Source: Palsa-504 sp963744005 (lineage in GTDB: Bacteria > Actinomycetota > Actinomycetes > Streptosporangiales > Streptosporangiaceae). From it: DNA of 64,000 bases. Shown piece after piece: positions 29,951 through 37,937 of the stretch; position 1 is the stretch's first letter; every line of letters starts with the position of its first letter. A model generated the notes under the pieces. The model worked only from the letters and a program-made list of their open reading frames with translations, was not told the DNA's origin and did not search any database. The DNA is taken from assembly GCA_963744005.1 (NCBI GenBank), contig CAVURU010000003.1, positions 186,001 through 250,000 on the forward strand. The letters run 5' to 3'. The translations under genes and the position numbers were made by a program.

Positions 29951-30889
29951 TCACAGGCGGCGGGACCAGTCCTGGCCCACCAGGTCGTGGCCGAAGCTGT
30001 GGTGCGGGTTCTCCCCGTCCAGCGTGAAGCCGGCTCGCTGGTAGATCCGCCGGGCGTCGGCCAGCACGTCGTTGGTCCACAAGGTGATGTCGGTGTACCC
30101 GGCCTGGCGGGCGAACTGGAGTACCTCCCCGACCAGGCGGCCGCCGATCCCGAGCCCCCTGGCCCACGGCTCGACCAGCAGCAGCCGCAGCCGCGCGGTG
30201 GCGGCGTCCTCGCGGACGCAGAACACGCACCCGGCCCGCGTCCCGTCCACCTCGGCGATCCAGGCCGCCTCGCATTCCGGGTCCCGGTGATCGACGTAGT
30301 CCGCGACGATCCTGGCCACGAGGGCCTCGTAGGTACTGTCCCAGCCGAACTCCTCGGCGTACACCGCTCCGTTCCGCTGCACCACCCAGCCCATGTCGCC
30401 CGGCTCGGGCGCCCGGAGCAGGTAGCCGCGCGGCGGCGGCGACCCGGACAGCGCGTCGGTGATGACCCGCATGGCGTCGAGCAGCCTGTGCCGGTCCTCC
30501 TCGCGGACCGCAGCCAGCATGTCCCGGGTCTGCGTCGCGGACCGGCCGTCCAGCCCGGCCACCACGGAGCGTCCCGCCTCGGTCAGCTGGATGACCTGCC
30601 GCCGCCCGTCAGCGGCGGACCGGTGCCGGCTGACCAGGCCGTCTGACGCGAACCCGGTGAGGATGCGGCTCAGGTAACCCGTGTCGATGTCGACCACGCG
30701 GCGCAGGTCGGCGGCCTCACTGGTGTCGCGCTGCGCCAGCTCGAACAAGATCCTCGCCTCGGTCAGCGAGTACGGCGTATCCAGGTACTTGCCGCGCAGC
30801 AGCCCGATCATGTTGGTGTAGAACCGGTTGAAGGCCCGCACCGCGGCCACCGTGCCCGCCCCCGCCATGCCCGCCGTCTGCTCGCTCAT
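29951..30889 (-). CDS. MarR-GNAT fusion (HTH domain plus N-acetyltransferase)
   Basis: The product has 312 residues from ATG 30889 (317 if ATG 30904 is used). Residues from about 10 to 140 are a MarR-type winged helix (YSLTEARILFELAQ, DTGYLSRILTGFASDGLV, RHRSAADGRRQVIQLTEAGR). Residues from about 155 to the end are a GNAT acetyltransferase with the acetyl-CoA loop ARGLGIGGRLVGEVL and ARRIYQRAGF. Such fusions are common in actinomycetes; both the target and the ligand are unknown. A MarR-type dyad overlaps the promoter just upstream, so autoregulation is likely. Confidence 0.88.
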   Translation of the reverse strand: MSEQTAGMAGAGTVAAVRAFNRFYTNMIGLLRGKYLDTPYSLTEARILFELAQRDTSEAADLRRVVDIDTGYLSRILTGFASDGLVSRHRSAADGRRQVIQLTEAGRSVVAGLDGRSATQTRDMLAAVREEDRHRLLDAMRVITDALSGSPPPRGYLLRAPEPGDMGWVVQRNGAVYAEEFGWDSTYEALVARIVADYVDHRDPECEAAWIAEVDGTRAGCVFCVREDAATARLRLLLVEPWARGLGIGGRLVGEVLQFARQAGYTDITLWTNDVLADARRIYQRAGFTLDGENPHHSFGHDLVGQDWSRRL

Positions 30890-30905
30890 GCCGTCCCCGA
30901 TCATT

Positions 30906-30922
30906 CGTTGCCTAAGTCAACG
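30906..30922 (-). promoter_or_regulatory. MarR-type dyad CGTTG-N7-CAACG upstream of the MarR-GNAT gene
   Basis: The dyad CGTTG, CCTAAGT, CAACG overlaps TTGACT on the minus strand, which can serve as part of a promoter. It ends within 20 bp of the chosen start, the usual place for an autoregulatory MarR operator. Confidence 0.55.
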
Positions 30923-31025
30923 ATATATCTGCCTCCAGCAACGAGGGAAGGCCCGGCCGGGCCGCGCGGGAAAATAGGATCGGGAAGAAACAACGGGACT
31001 AGCCAGCGAGCGAAGGGTGGCCAGG

Positions 31026-32075
31026 ATGCGGTTTCGGACGCTCGGCGGTACGGGAATGCGGGTGAGCACCTATTGCCTCGGGGCGATGATGTTCGGGTCC
31101 CGGGGCAACCCGGACCATGAGGATGGCGTGCGGATCATCCATACCGCGCTGGACGGCGGGATCAACTTCATCGACACCGCCGACGTGTACTCGCACGGGG
31201 AGTCGGAGGAGATCGTCGGGAAGGCGCTGAAGGGCCGCCGCGAGGACGTCATCCTGGCCACCAAGGCACACGGGTCGATGGGCCAGGACATCAACATGAG
31301 GGGTAACTCGCGGCGCTGGCTGGTCCGCGAAGTGGAGAACAGCCTGCGGCGGCTGCAGACCGATTACATCGACTTGTACCAGATCCACCGGCCGGACTTC
31401 CACACTGACATCGAGGAGACCCTGTCGGCGCTGTCGGATCTGGTGCACTCCGGGAAGGTCCGCGCGGTCGGGTCCTCGACGTTCCCGGCCGAGCAGATCG
31501 TCGAGGCGCAGTGGACGGCGGAGAAGCGCGGGTACGTCCGGTTCCGGTCTGAGCAGCCGCCGTACTCGATCTTCGTCCGGGGTATCGAGAGCTCGATCCT
31601 GCCGACGTGCGAGAAGTACGGGATGGGGGTCATCCCGTGGAGCCCGCTGGCCGCCGGGTGGCTCACCGGCCGGATCCGCCAGGAGACGGGCGTGGACATG
31701 ACCACGGCCCGGGCCAAGTTCCTGCCCAGCCGCTTCGACCAGGCCCTGCCCGGCAACCGGGCCAAGCTGGCCGCGGTGGAGGAGCTGGTCAAGGTGGCGG
31801 CCGAGGCGGGCTGCTCGCTGACCCACATGGCCATGGCGTTCGTCGTCACCCACCCGGCCGTGACGGCGGCCATCATCGGGCCGCGGACCATGGACCAGCT
31901 CACCGACCTGCTGGCCGGCGCGGACGTCACCCTGGGCGACGACATCCTGGACCGCATCGACCAGATCGTCCCGCCGGGCGTCAACCTCAATCCCGCTGAC
32001 GGCGGCTTCGAGGCCCGGGCGCTGAGCGACGGGGCCAGCCGCCGCCGCCCGCTGGACCGCCGGTCGGCCGCCTGA
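31026..32075 (+). CDS. Aldo/keto reductase
   Basis: The 349-residue NADPH-dependent reductase has the barrel family motifs: TLGGTGMRVSTYCLG at the start, INFIDTADVYSHGESEE with the catalytic Asp and Tyr, ILATKAHG with Lys, and DLYQIHRPD with His; the coenzyme segment AIIGPRTMDQL is near the end. This layout matches the YghZ/potassium-channel-beta-like branch. I chose ATG 31026, with GAAGG nine bases upstream, over GTG 31017. The substrate is unknown. Confidence 0.93.
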   Translation: MRFRTLGGTGMRVSTYCLGAMMFGSRGNPDHEDGVRIIHTALDGGINFIDTADVYSHGESEEIVGKALKGRREDVILATKAHGSMGQDINMRGNSRRWLVREVENSLRRLQTDYIDLYQIHRPDFHTDIEETLSALSDLVHSGKVRAVGSSTFPAEQIVEAQWTAEKRGYVRFRSEQPPYSIFVRGIESSILPTCEKYGMGVIPWSPLAAGWLTGRIRQETGVDMTTARAKFLPSRFDQALPGNRAKLAAVEELVKVAAEAGCSLTHMAMAFVVTHPAVTAAIIGPRTMDQLTDLLAGADVTLGDDILDRIDQIVPPGVNLNPADGGFEARALSDGASRRRPLDRRSAA

Positions 32076-32095
32076 GGCGCGGGCCGCCCGGATGT

Positions 32096-32145
32096 GGGCC
32101 CGGCGGCTTCGGGGCCTGGCTGCGGATGACACCGCCGCCGGGCCC
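32096..32145. terminator. Bidirectional terminator hairpin
   Basis: A perfect 12-bp inverted repeat, GGGCCCGGCGGC and GCCGCCGGGCCC, with a 26-base loop lies between the convergent aldo/keto reductase and Clp-N/HTH genes. Confidence 0.65.
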
Positions 32146-32150
32146 CGCGG

Positions 32151-32945
32151 TCAGCCCGCGGCGCGGTTCTTTTCCTCGGCCACCCGCTGCAGTTCGGCCA
32201 CGAGCCACTGCTCGGCCCGTTCCCGGGTCACGCCCAGGCCGGCCAGCGTGCGGCCGCCGGTGCCTTCCTCCTCCTCGAGGACGCCGAGCAGGATGTGCTC
32301 GGTGCCGATGTAGTTGTGCCCCAGCCGCAGCGCTTCCCGGACGGCCAGTTCCATCGCCTTCTTGGCCCGGGGCGAGAACGGGAGCCGGACCGGGCCCCCG
32401 TCCGGCGCGGCCGCCCGCGGGCCCGCGCCCGCCGGCGGCATGGCCGCGGCCAGCGCCTGCCGCACCGCCTCCGGGGCCGCGCCCAGGGCCTGCATGGCCT
32501 GAGCGGCCAGCCCGTCCGGCTCGCTGAGCAGGCCGAGAGCCAGGTGCTCGGGGGAGACCTGGTCGTTCCCGCGCTCCAGGGCGTCCTCGGCCGCCACCTT
32601 GACCACGTTCCTGGCCCGCAGCGTGAACCGGGAGAACGGATGAGCGCGGAAGGCGTCCATCAGCAGCTCTATCTCAGGCTCGTCGGCGGTCGGCTGCCAG
32701 GGCGCGGCCTTGGGCACGAAGCGCTTCTGGGCCGCCTGCTTGGTCACGCCCATGGACTGCCCGATGTCGGTCCAGGACGCGCCCGCGCGGCGGGCCTGAT
32801 CGACGAAGTGGCCGATCAGGTGATCGGCCAGCTCGCCCAGGTGCTCCGAGACCTGCATGGCCGCCGACACATGGTCCAGGGCCGAGCCGTCCAGGCTCTT
32901 GACGTACGTGATGAGATCATCGAGCCGTGCTGGCGGTTGCGTCAT
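32151..32945 (-). CDS. Clp N-domain protein with helix-turn-helix
   Basis: The 264-residue protein combines an N-terminal helix-turn-helix (about 57-76, SWTDIGQSMGVTKQAAQKRF) with two ClpC-type N-domain repeats (about 95-155, FTLRARNVVKVAAEDALER... and about 185-255, FSPRAKKAMELAVREALRLGHNYIGTEHILLGVL). It has no ATPase domain, so it cannot be a full Clp chaperone; it may be a transcription factor that senses Clp substrates or adaptors. Two identical-architecture dyads overlap its promoter, which points to autoregulation. Confidence 0.88.
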   Translation of the reverse strand: MTQPPARLDDLITYVKSLDGSALDHVSAAMQVSEHLGELADHLIGHFVDQARRAGASWTDIGQSMGVTKQAAQKRFVPKAAPWQPTADEPEIELLMDAFRAHPFSRFTLRARNVVKVAAEDALERGNDQVSPEHLALGLLSEPDGLAAQAMQALGAAPEAVRQALAAAMPPAGAGPRAAAPDGGPVRLPFSPRAKKAMELAVREALRLGHNYIGTEHILLGVLEEEEGTGGRTLAGLGVTRERAEQWLVAELQRVAEEKNRAAG

Positions 32946-32946
32946 G

Positions 32947-32994
32947 CGTCAACTATAGGTTGACGATGGCTTAGTCGTCAACGCGAGGTTGACG
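32947..32994 (-). promoter_or_regulatory. Leaderless promoter inside two CGTCAA-N7-TTGACG operators
   Basis: Two copies of CGTCAA-N7-TTGACG lie at 32947-32965 and 32976-32994. Read on the minus strand, TTGACG of the distal copy is a -35 box and TATAGT (complement of 32952-32957), within the proximal copy, is a -10 box, with an 18-bp spacer. The start ATG at 32945 begins six bases after the -10, so the transcript should begin at or next to the ATG. Confidence 0.75.
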
Positions 32995-33001
32995 ATGTCG
33001 C

Positions 33002-33538
33002 CTAGCTGAGGCTGACGTACAGCGATACGACCGTGAGGTCAGGCCCGGCGGTGATGCTCAGCTCGTCGGCCAGCTGGGCGGCGAGCCACAGGCCCCGCCC
33101 GGTCTCGGTGCCGACCGGCTCGTAGGGCAGGCCCGGCTCGGGCAGCTCCTCGTCCGGCCGGACCCGGGCGCTTAGCTGGGCCTCGGCCGGCCAGCTGCAG
33201 GCCTGCCGGGCCCGCGGCACGCGCGCGGCTCCGGGGTCCTCGTGGTCGGCGATCATGCAGCGCAGGCCGTCGGCCACCTGCCGCAGGATCAGGCGGCCGC
33301 CGGTGCCCGCATGCACGATGGCGTTCGCCGCGATCTCATGCACGGCCAGGACGAAGTCGTCCAGCCGTGACCCGCTGAGCCCGGCCGCCGCGCACTGGCT
33401 CTCGACCATCCGCCGCAGCCTGGTGAAATCCGGCCAGCCGAAGGCGACATCCAGCAGATCGCCCTTACGGCTGGCGATATCTTCCGGCCACCGTCGATCC
33501 AGGGCCACCACGCGGGCTTCACTGGTCAACTCAGCCAC
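33002..33538 (-). CDS. Anti-sigma factor type ATP-binding protein (RsbW/HATPase_c_2 family)
   Basis: The 178-residue protein has the GHKL ATPase fold of serine kinases that hold sigma factors: N-box FVLAVHEIAANAIVHAG, MIADHEDPG and the glycine-rich GTETGRGLWLAAQLAD. Such proteins act with an anti-anti-sigma partner; none is encoded nearby, so the target is unknown. The N-terminal part (about 1-35) is not conserved in this family as I know it. It stands alone, 36 bp before the promoter of the Clp-N gene on the same strand. Confidence 0.85.
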   Translation of the reverse strand: MAELTSEARVVALDRRWPEDIASRKGDLLDVAFGWPDFTRLRRMVESQCAAAGLSGSRLDDFVLAVHEIAANAIVHAGTGGRLILRQVADGLRCMIADHEDPGAARVPRARQACSWPAEAQLSARVRPDEELPEPGLPYEPVGTETGRGLWLAAQLADELSITAGPDLTVVSLYVSLS

Positions 33539-33665
33539 GTCAGCCCCCCCTCCCCAAACCCTCGCTACTCCCAGTGAGTGAGATGCTACAAGCCGTCGTC
33601 CTGCCTGTCCGGGTTTCCGTGCCTAGGGCCGCCCATGGTGAGAGTGATGTAGCGGCGGGGGAATG

Positions 33666-33681
33666 CGGCCGACGTCGGCCG
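33666..33681. terminator. Perfect 16-bp palindrome downstream of the ArsB-like gene
   Basis: CGGCCGACGTCGGCCG can form a stem around ACGT. It lies 43 bp beyond the stop of the ArsB-like gene and 127 bp before the anti-sigma gene on the same strand. No T-run follows; it could be a terminator or an operator. Confidence 0.4.
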
Positions 33682-33723
33682 TCCTTTCCGGTCCGCGCGA
33701 TGGTCAAGGCCGGTCAACGTTGA

Positions 33724-34956
33724 TCAGCCCCCCAGAACCCGCAGGCCGGCCCATAGCGCCAGCACCGCGACGAGCAGCCCGGCCGGAGTGGTGAGCAGGC
33801 CGAGCCGGGTGAAATCCCGCAGGTCGGGGGGCGCCCCGGCGCGGATCAGGGCGCGGCGCCACAGCAGCGTGGCCAGCGAGCCGGTGTAGGTCAGGTTCGG
33901 GCCGATGTTGACGCCGAGCAGCACCGCGAGGACCGCGCCCGACCCGGCCGGTGCCGCCAGCGGGAGCAGGACCAGGACGGCCGGCAGGTTGTTGCACATG
34001 TTGGCCAGGACCGCGGCCAGCGCCGCGATGGCCAGCAGCGCGGGCAGTGCCGTCTCGGCCGGCACCAGCGGATCCAGCGCGGTGCCGAGGCCGTTGCGCA
34101 CCACCGCCTCGACCACGATGCCGAGCCCGAGCACGAACACGGCGAACGGCAGGTCGGCGGCCCGCACCAGCTCCAGCGCGGTGGTTTCCCGCCGGGCCAG
34201 GGCGCGGACGGCCAGCACCGCCGCGCCGGCCAGCGCGGCCCAGGCCGGGCTGAGGCCCGCGGCCGACGCCAGCACGAACCCGGCCAGGGTCGCCGCGACC
34301 ACGACCATGGTGAAGACCGGCAGCCCGGCCTCCTCCCCGCTCCCGGTGCCCAGGCCCGCGGCCGCGGGCGCCAGGTCCGCGGCGAAGTAGCGGCCGGACA
34401 CCGCGTACTCCACGCCAATCACCGCCAGCCAGGGCAGGGCCATCAGCGCCGCGAACCGGCCGAAGGTCAGGCCGCTCACCGCGAAGGCCAGCAGGTTGGT
34501 CAGGTTCGACACCGGCAGCAGCAGCGACGCGGAGTTGGCCAGGTGCGCGCACGCGTACACGTGCGGCCGGGCCCGCACGCCGAGCCGGGTCGCGGTGGCT
34601 AGCACGACCGGGGTGAGCAGCACCACGGTGGTGTCCAGGCTCAGCACGGCCGTGGTCACCGACGCGACCACGAAGACCAGGGCCAGCAGCGGGCCCGGCC
34701 GGCCCGCGGACCGCCGCGCCATCCACGCTCCGCAGGCCCGGAACAGCCCGTCCTGATCACACAGCCGGGCCAGCACCAAGATGGCCACCAGGAACCCGAC
34801 CACCGGGGCCAGCCTGCGGGCCTCGGCGACGGCCGCGCCGGCCGGGATGACTCCCGCGGCGATCAGCACCGCGGCCAGCGGCCCGGCGGCGACGGCTTCC
34901 GGCCAGCCCCGCGGCCTGATCACCGCCCACGCCAGCACCGCGAACAGGGCCAGCAC
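33724..34956 (-). CDS. ArsB/SLC13-type anion transporter
   Basis: The product has 410 residues and about eleven hydrophobic helices with the ArsB/NhaD (ion transporter) layout: LVAILVLARLCDQDGLFRACGAW, SLDTTVVLLTPVVL, LANSASLLLPVSNLTNLLAF and LANMCNNLPAVLVLLPLA near the end. It may export arsenite or another anion; no other ars gene is present. The chosen start is GTG 34956; a strong GAGGAGGGGA about 40 bp further upstream suggests the true start may be a rare codon before it. A MarR-type regulator is divergent. Confidence 0.78.
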   Translation of the reverse strand: MLALFAVLAWAVIRPRGWPEAVAAGPLAAVLIAAGVIPAGAAVAEARRLAPVVGFLVAILVLARLCDQDGLFRACGAWMARRSAGRPGPLLALVFVVASVTTAVLSLDTTVVLLTPVVLATATRLGVRARPHVYACAHLANSASLLLPVSNLTNLLAFAVSGLTFGRFAALMALPWLAVIGVEYAVSGRYFAADLAPAAAGLGTGSGEEAGLPVFTMVVVAATLAGFVLASAAGLSPAWAALAGAAVLAVRALARRETTALELVRAADLPFAVFVLGLGIVVEAVVRNGLGTALDPLVPAETALPALLAIAALAAVLANMCNNLPAVLVLLPLAAPAGSGAVLAVLLGVNIGPNLTYTGSLATLLWRRALIRAGAPPDLRDFTRLGLLTTPAGLLVAVLALWAGLRVLGG

Positions 34957-35094
34957 GGAAACGGTCTCGCCGATGGCAGCGTCCAGCGGGTCCCCTCCTC
35001 ACCAACCGCGCTGACCTACCCGGGCCAGCAATGCGCTAACGTCCGGGAATCGATCGGGATTGACGATGTATTCCCCAGCCGCGACCCTGGAGCC

Positions 35095-35553
35095 GTGACC
35101 GAGGAACGGATGCGGGCCGAGCGGTTCGCTGACCTCTTCCGGGCCGTCTACCTGACCTTTCATCGCCGGGACGGGCCCCGGAGCCAGCTGGCCGGGGCGT
35201 CCCGGGCTGTGCTGGAGCACCTGGCGCTGGCCGGGCCGCTCACCGTGGGCGAGGCCGCGGCGCACCTGGACCGGGCCCAGTCGGTGGCCAGCGAGATGGT
35301 GGCCCACCTGGAACGCCAGGGACTGCTGGAGCGGGAAGCCGATCCGGCCGACCGGCGGCGGACGCTGATCTGGCTCACCCCGGCCGGGCACGAGGCCCTG
35401 CGCCGGGACCGCGAGGTGCTGAGCGTCGACCAGCTGGCCCGCGCCCTGGCCGGCCTGCCGCCCGCGCAGGCCGACGGTCTCCTCGCCGGACTGCGCGACC
35501 TGGTCGGCCAGGCCGGGTCCCCGGCGTCATCCGAACACCCTGGAGGGCACTGA
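35095..35553 (+). CDS. MarR family transcriptional regulator
   Basis: The 152-residue protein has the winged helix of MarR regulators: LAGASRAVLEHLALAGPLTVGEAAAHLDRAQS..., a recognition helix ending SEMVAHLERQGLLERE, and the wing DPADRRRTLIWLTPAGHEAL. Start is GTG 35095 with TGGAG upstream. It is divergent from the ArsB-like gene and one base before the zinc-ribbon gene, so it may control both directions. The region between has an inverted repeat GGGAAT/ATTCCC (35045-35075). Confidence 0.88.
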   Translation: MTEERMRAERFADLFRAVYLTFHRRDGPRSQLAGASRAVLEHLALAGPLTVGEAAAHLDRAQSVASEMVAHLERQGLLEREADPADRRRTLIWLTPAGHEALRRDREVLSVDQLARALAGLPPAQADGLLAGLRDLVGQAGSPASSEHPGGH

Positions 35554-35554
35554 C

Positions 35555-35794
35555 ATGAGCACCACCCAGACCTGCGAGAGCTGCGGCATGCCCATCGAGA
35601 CCGGCCGCTACTGCTCCATGTGCACCGATGAGACGGGCGCGCTGCAGTCCTTCGACGAGCGCTTCGAGCGGATGGTCGCCTGGCAGGCCCGGCGCCAGCC
35701 GCAGGCCAGCCGGCCGGAGCTCGAGGAGCAGACCCTGGCCTACCTGGCCACCATGCCCGCCTGGCGCGACCACCCCCGGGTCGCAGCCCCGTAG
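35555..35794 (+). CDS. Small zinc-ribbon protein
   Basis: The 79-residue protein begins MSTTQTCESCGMPIETGRYC and has two CxxC knuckles (Cys7/Cys10 and Cys20/Cys24 region), the putative zinc-ribbon family often found beside MarR regulators. The rest is helical, with no membrane segment. It starts one base after the MarR stop, so they are translationally linked. The function is unknown. Confidence 0.85.
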   Translation: MSTTQTCESCGMPIETGRYCSMCTDETGALQSFDERFERMVAWQARRQPQASRPELEEQTLAYLATMPAWRDHPRVAAP

Positions 35795-35873
35795 TAACAC
35801 TGTGACCAGCGACGATACCGGTTTCTGGGGTGTAGCTTGCGTGTAGCGCAAAGGCTCAGAAAGCGGGTAACTC

Positions 35874-36344
35874 GTGAAGGTCGACCTGACGGTCAACGGT
35901 AACCAGACCACCGCGGACGTCGAGGACCGCATGCTGCTCGTGCACTTGCTGCGCGACGTGGCCGGCCTCACCGCGACCAACATCGGCTGCGACACCACGT
36001 CGTGCGGGGCCTGCACCGTGCTGCTCGACGGCGAGTCGGTGAAGTCGTGCACCGTGCTGGCCGCCCAGGCCAGCGGCCATGAGATCACCACGGTCGAGGG
36101 CCTGGCCCGCGACGGGGTCATGCACCCTGTCCAGCGTGCCTTCCAGGAGCAGCACGGGCTGCAGTGCGGCTTCTGCACGCCGGGCATGGTGATGGCCATC
36201 GTGTCGCTGCTGAAGGAGAACCCGCATCCCACCGAGGAACAGGTGCGATCGGGCCTGGAAGGCAACCTGTGCCGGTGCACCGGCTACCACAACATCGTCC
36301 GGGCCGCCCTGGCCGCGGCGCAGGGCACGGAGGTGCCGGCGTGA
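35874..36344 (+). CDS. [2Fe-2S] subunit of a xanthine dehydrogenase/CO dehydrogenase-type enzyme
   Basis: The 156-residue protein has both [2Fe-2S] domains of the small subunit: a plant-ferredoxin-type cluster (CDTTSCGACTVLLDGE... with a further cysteine in VKSC) and the helical C-terminal cluster (QCGFCTPGM and LCRCTGY). It passes electrons from a molybdenum centre to FAD. Start is GTG 35874. Its stop overlaps the start of the FAD subunit. The large molybdopterin subunit, normally adjacent, is not in the window. Confidence 0.93.
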   Translation: MKVDLTVNGNQTTADVEDRMLLVHLLRDVAGLTATNIGCDTTSCGACTVLLDGESVKSCTVLAAQASGHEITTVEGLARDGVMHPVQRAFQEQHGLQCGFCTPGMVMAIVSLLKENPHPTEEQVRSGLEGNLCRCTGYHNIVRAALAAAQGTEVPA

Positions 36345-37159
36345 TCACGGCCTCTTTCACCTATCTGCACGCGGACTCCGCCGAGGAAGCCTGCGACCTG
36401 GCCGCCGAGCACGGTGAGGAGGCGAAGTTCCTGGCCGGCGGGCACTCGCTGCTGCCGCTGATGAAGCTGCGGCTGGCCGCCCCCGAGGCGCTCATTGACC
36501 TGGGCGGCGTGCGGGATCTGTCCTATGTCACCGACCAGGGCTCGCACGTCGCCATCGGCGCGCTGACCAGGCACCACGACGTCCACCATTCCGAGCTGCT
36601 GGCCCGTGAGGTGCCGCTGCTGGCCTACGCGGCAGGCCAGGTCGGCGACCCGCAGGTCCGCCACCGCGGCACCATCGGCGGCTCCGTCGCCCACGCTGAT
36701 CCCGCCTCCGACCTGCCCGCCGTCCTGCTGGCCCTGGACGCGACCCTGGTCGCCCGCGGCACGGACGGCACGCGGGAGATCCCGATCGGGGACTTCTTCG
36801 AGAGCCTCTTCGAGACGGCGCTGCAGCCGGGCGAGCTGCTCACCGAGATCCGGGTGCCGAAGCCCGCGGCCGGCGGCTGGTCGTTCCAGAAGTTCACCCA
36901 GCGCGCCATCGACTGGGCCATCGTCGGCGTGGCCGTCCAGGGCAGCCACGTCTCGCTGGTCAACATGGCCGGCACGCCGATACGCGCTGCGGGGGTAGAG
37001 GAAGCCCTGGCCGGCGGCGCCTCGCCCGCCGACGCCGCGGCGCGTGCCGCCGACGGGACCAGCGCGGCCTCCGACATCCGGGCCAGCCGCTTGTACCGCG
37101 AGCACCTGGCCCGCGTCCTGGCTTCCCGGGCCCTCGCCGAGGCTGCACAGCGCTCCTGA
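36341..37159 (+). CDS. FAD-binding (medium) subunit of a xanthine dehydrogenase-type enzyme
   Basis: The 272-residue protein shows the FAD motifs of the CoxM family: AGGHSLLPLMKLRL (about 32-45) and GTIGGSVAHADPASDLP (about 108-124), followed by the C-terminal domain GVAVQGSHVSLVNMAGTP. I chose GTG 36341, whose GTGA overlaps the previous stop; the open frame extends further back inside the iron-sulfur gene. It would make a complex with that subunit and a molybdopterin subunit, which is missing next to it. Confidence 0.93.
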   Translation: MITASFTYLHADSAEEACDLAAEHGEEAKFLAGGHSLLPLMKLRLAAPEALIDLGGVRDLSYVTDQGSHVAIGALTRHHDVHHSELLAREVPLLAYAAGQVGDPQVRHRGTIGGSVAHADPASDLPAVLLALDATLVARGTDGTREIPIGDFFESLFETALQPGELLTEIRVPKPAAGGWSFQKFTQRAIDWAIVGVAVQGSHVSLVNMAGTPIRAAGVEEALAGGASPADAAARAADGTSAASDIRASRLYREHLARVLASRALAEAAQRS

Positions 37160-37179
37160 GGCCGCAGCGCTCCTGAGGC
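37148..37179 (+). repeat. 15-bp direct repeat at the end of the FAD-subunit gene
   Basis: CAGCGCTCCTGAGGC occurs at 37148-37162 and again at 37165-37179 (period 17). The first copy holds the stop codon, so it looks like a small local duplication that did not change the protein. Confidence 0.8.
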
Positions 37180-37231
37180 GGCTCGCCCCGGTCCCGGCCA
37201 CGGCGACCCGGCCCGCGATAATCGAGCCACC

Positions 37232-37894
37232 ATGATTGAAGCCGTCGTGTTCGACCTGGACGGGGTGCTGGTCGACTCCGAGCCGGTCTGGGAACAGGTC
37301 CGCCGGGACCTGGTCGCCGAGCGAGGCGGGCACTGGGTGCCCGGCGCGCAGCAGGCCCTGATGGGCATGAGCACGCCGGAGTGGGCCCGCTACCTCAGCC
37401 GCGACCTCGGCGTCGGCCTCCCGCCTGATCAGGTCGCGGCCGAGGTCACCGACCGGATGGTCGCGCGTTACGCCGAGCACGTGCCGCTGCTGGACGGGGC
37501 CGCCGAGACGGTGCGCCGGCTGGCGGCCCGCTGGCCGCTCGGCCTGGCCAGCTCCTCCCCGCCCCGGCTGATCGAGACCGTGCTCGCCGCGGCCGGCCTG
37601 CGGGCCTGCTTCCAGGCCGTGCTGTCGACCGAGCAGGTGGCCCGGGGCAAGCCCGCGCCGGACATCTACCAGGCCGTGACGGCCGCGCTGGGCCACCCGG
37701 CCCCGGCCTGCGCGGCGGTGGAGGACTCCTCGAACGGGCTGCGCTCGGCCGCGGCCGCGGGCCTGCAGGTCATCGCCGTGCCGCGACCCGCCTACCCGCC
37801 CGACCCGGACGCGCTGGCCCTGGCCCGGCTGGTCCTGCCCGGCCTGGCCGCCCTGACCGCGGACGCCGTGGCCGCGCTGGGCGACACCCGCTGA
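37232..37894 (+). CDS. HAD family phosphatase (beta-phosphoglucomutase-like)
   Basis: The 220-residue HAD hydrolase has all four motifs: FDLDGVLVDSE with the nucleophile aspartates (8 and 10), GLASSSP, RGKPAPDIY with the lysine, and VEDSSNGLRSA. The cap domain (about 20-90) is of the beta-phosphoglucomutase type. The substrate is unknown, probably a phosphosugar or similar. It starts at ATG 37232, 72 bp after the FAD-subunit gene; a functional link is not certain. Confidence 0.92.
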   Translation: MIEAVVFDLDGVLVDSEPVWEQVRRDLVAERGGHWVPGAQQALMGMSTPEWARYLSRDLGVGLPPDQVAAEVTDRMVARYAEHVPLLDGAAETVRRLAARWPLGLASSSPPRLIETVLAAAGLRACFQAVLSTEQVARGKPAPDIYQAVTAALGHPAPACAAVEDSSNGLRSAAAAGLQVIAVPRPAYPPDPDALALARLVLPGLAALTADAVAALGDTR

Positions 37895-37937
37895 GCCCTG
37901 AGTCGCGCCAGCGGCCCGGGCCCCCGACAATAGGAGG

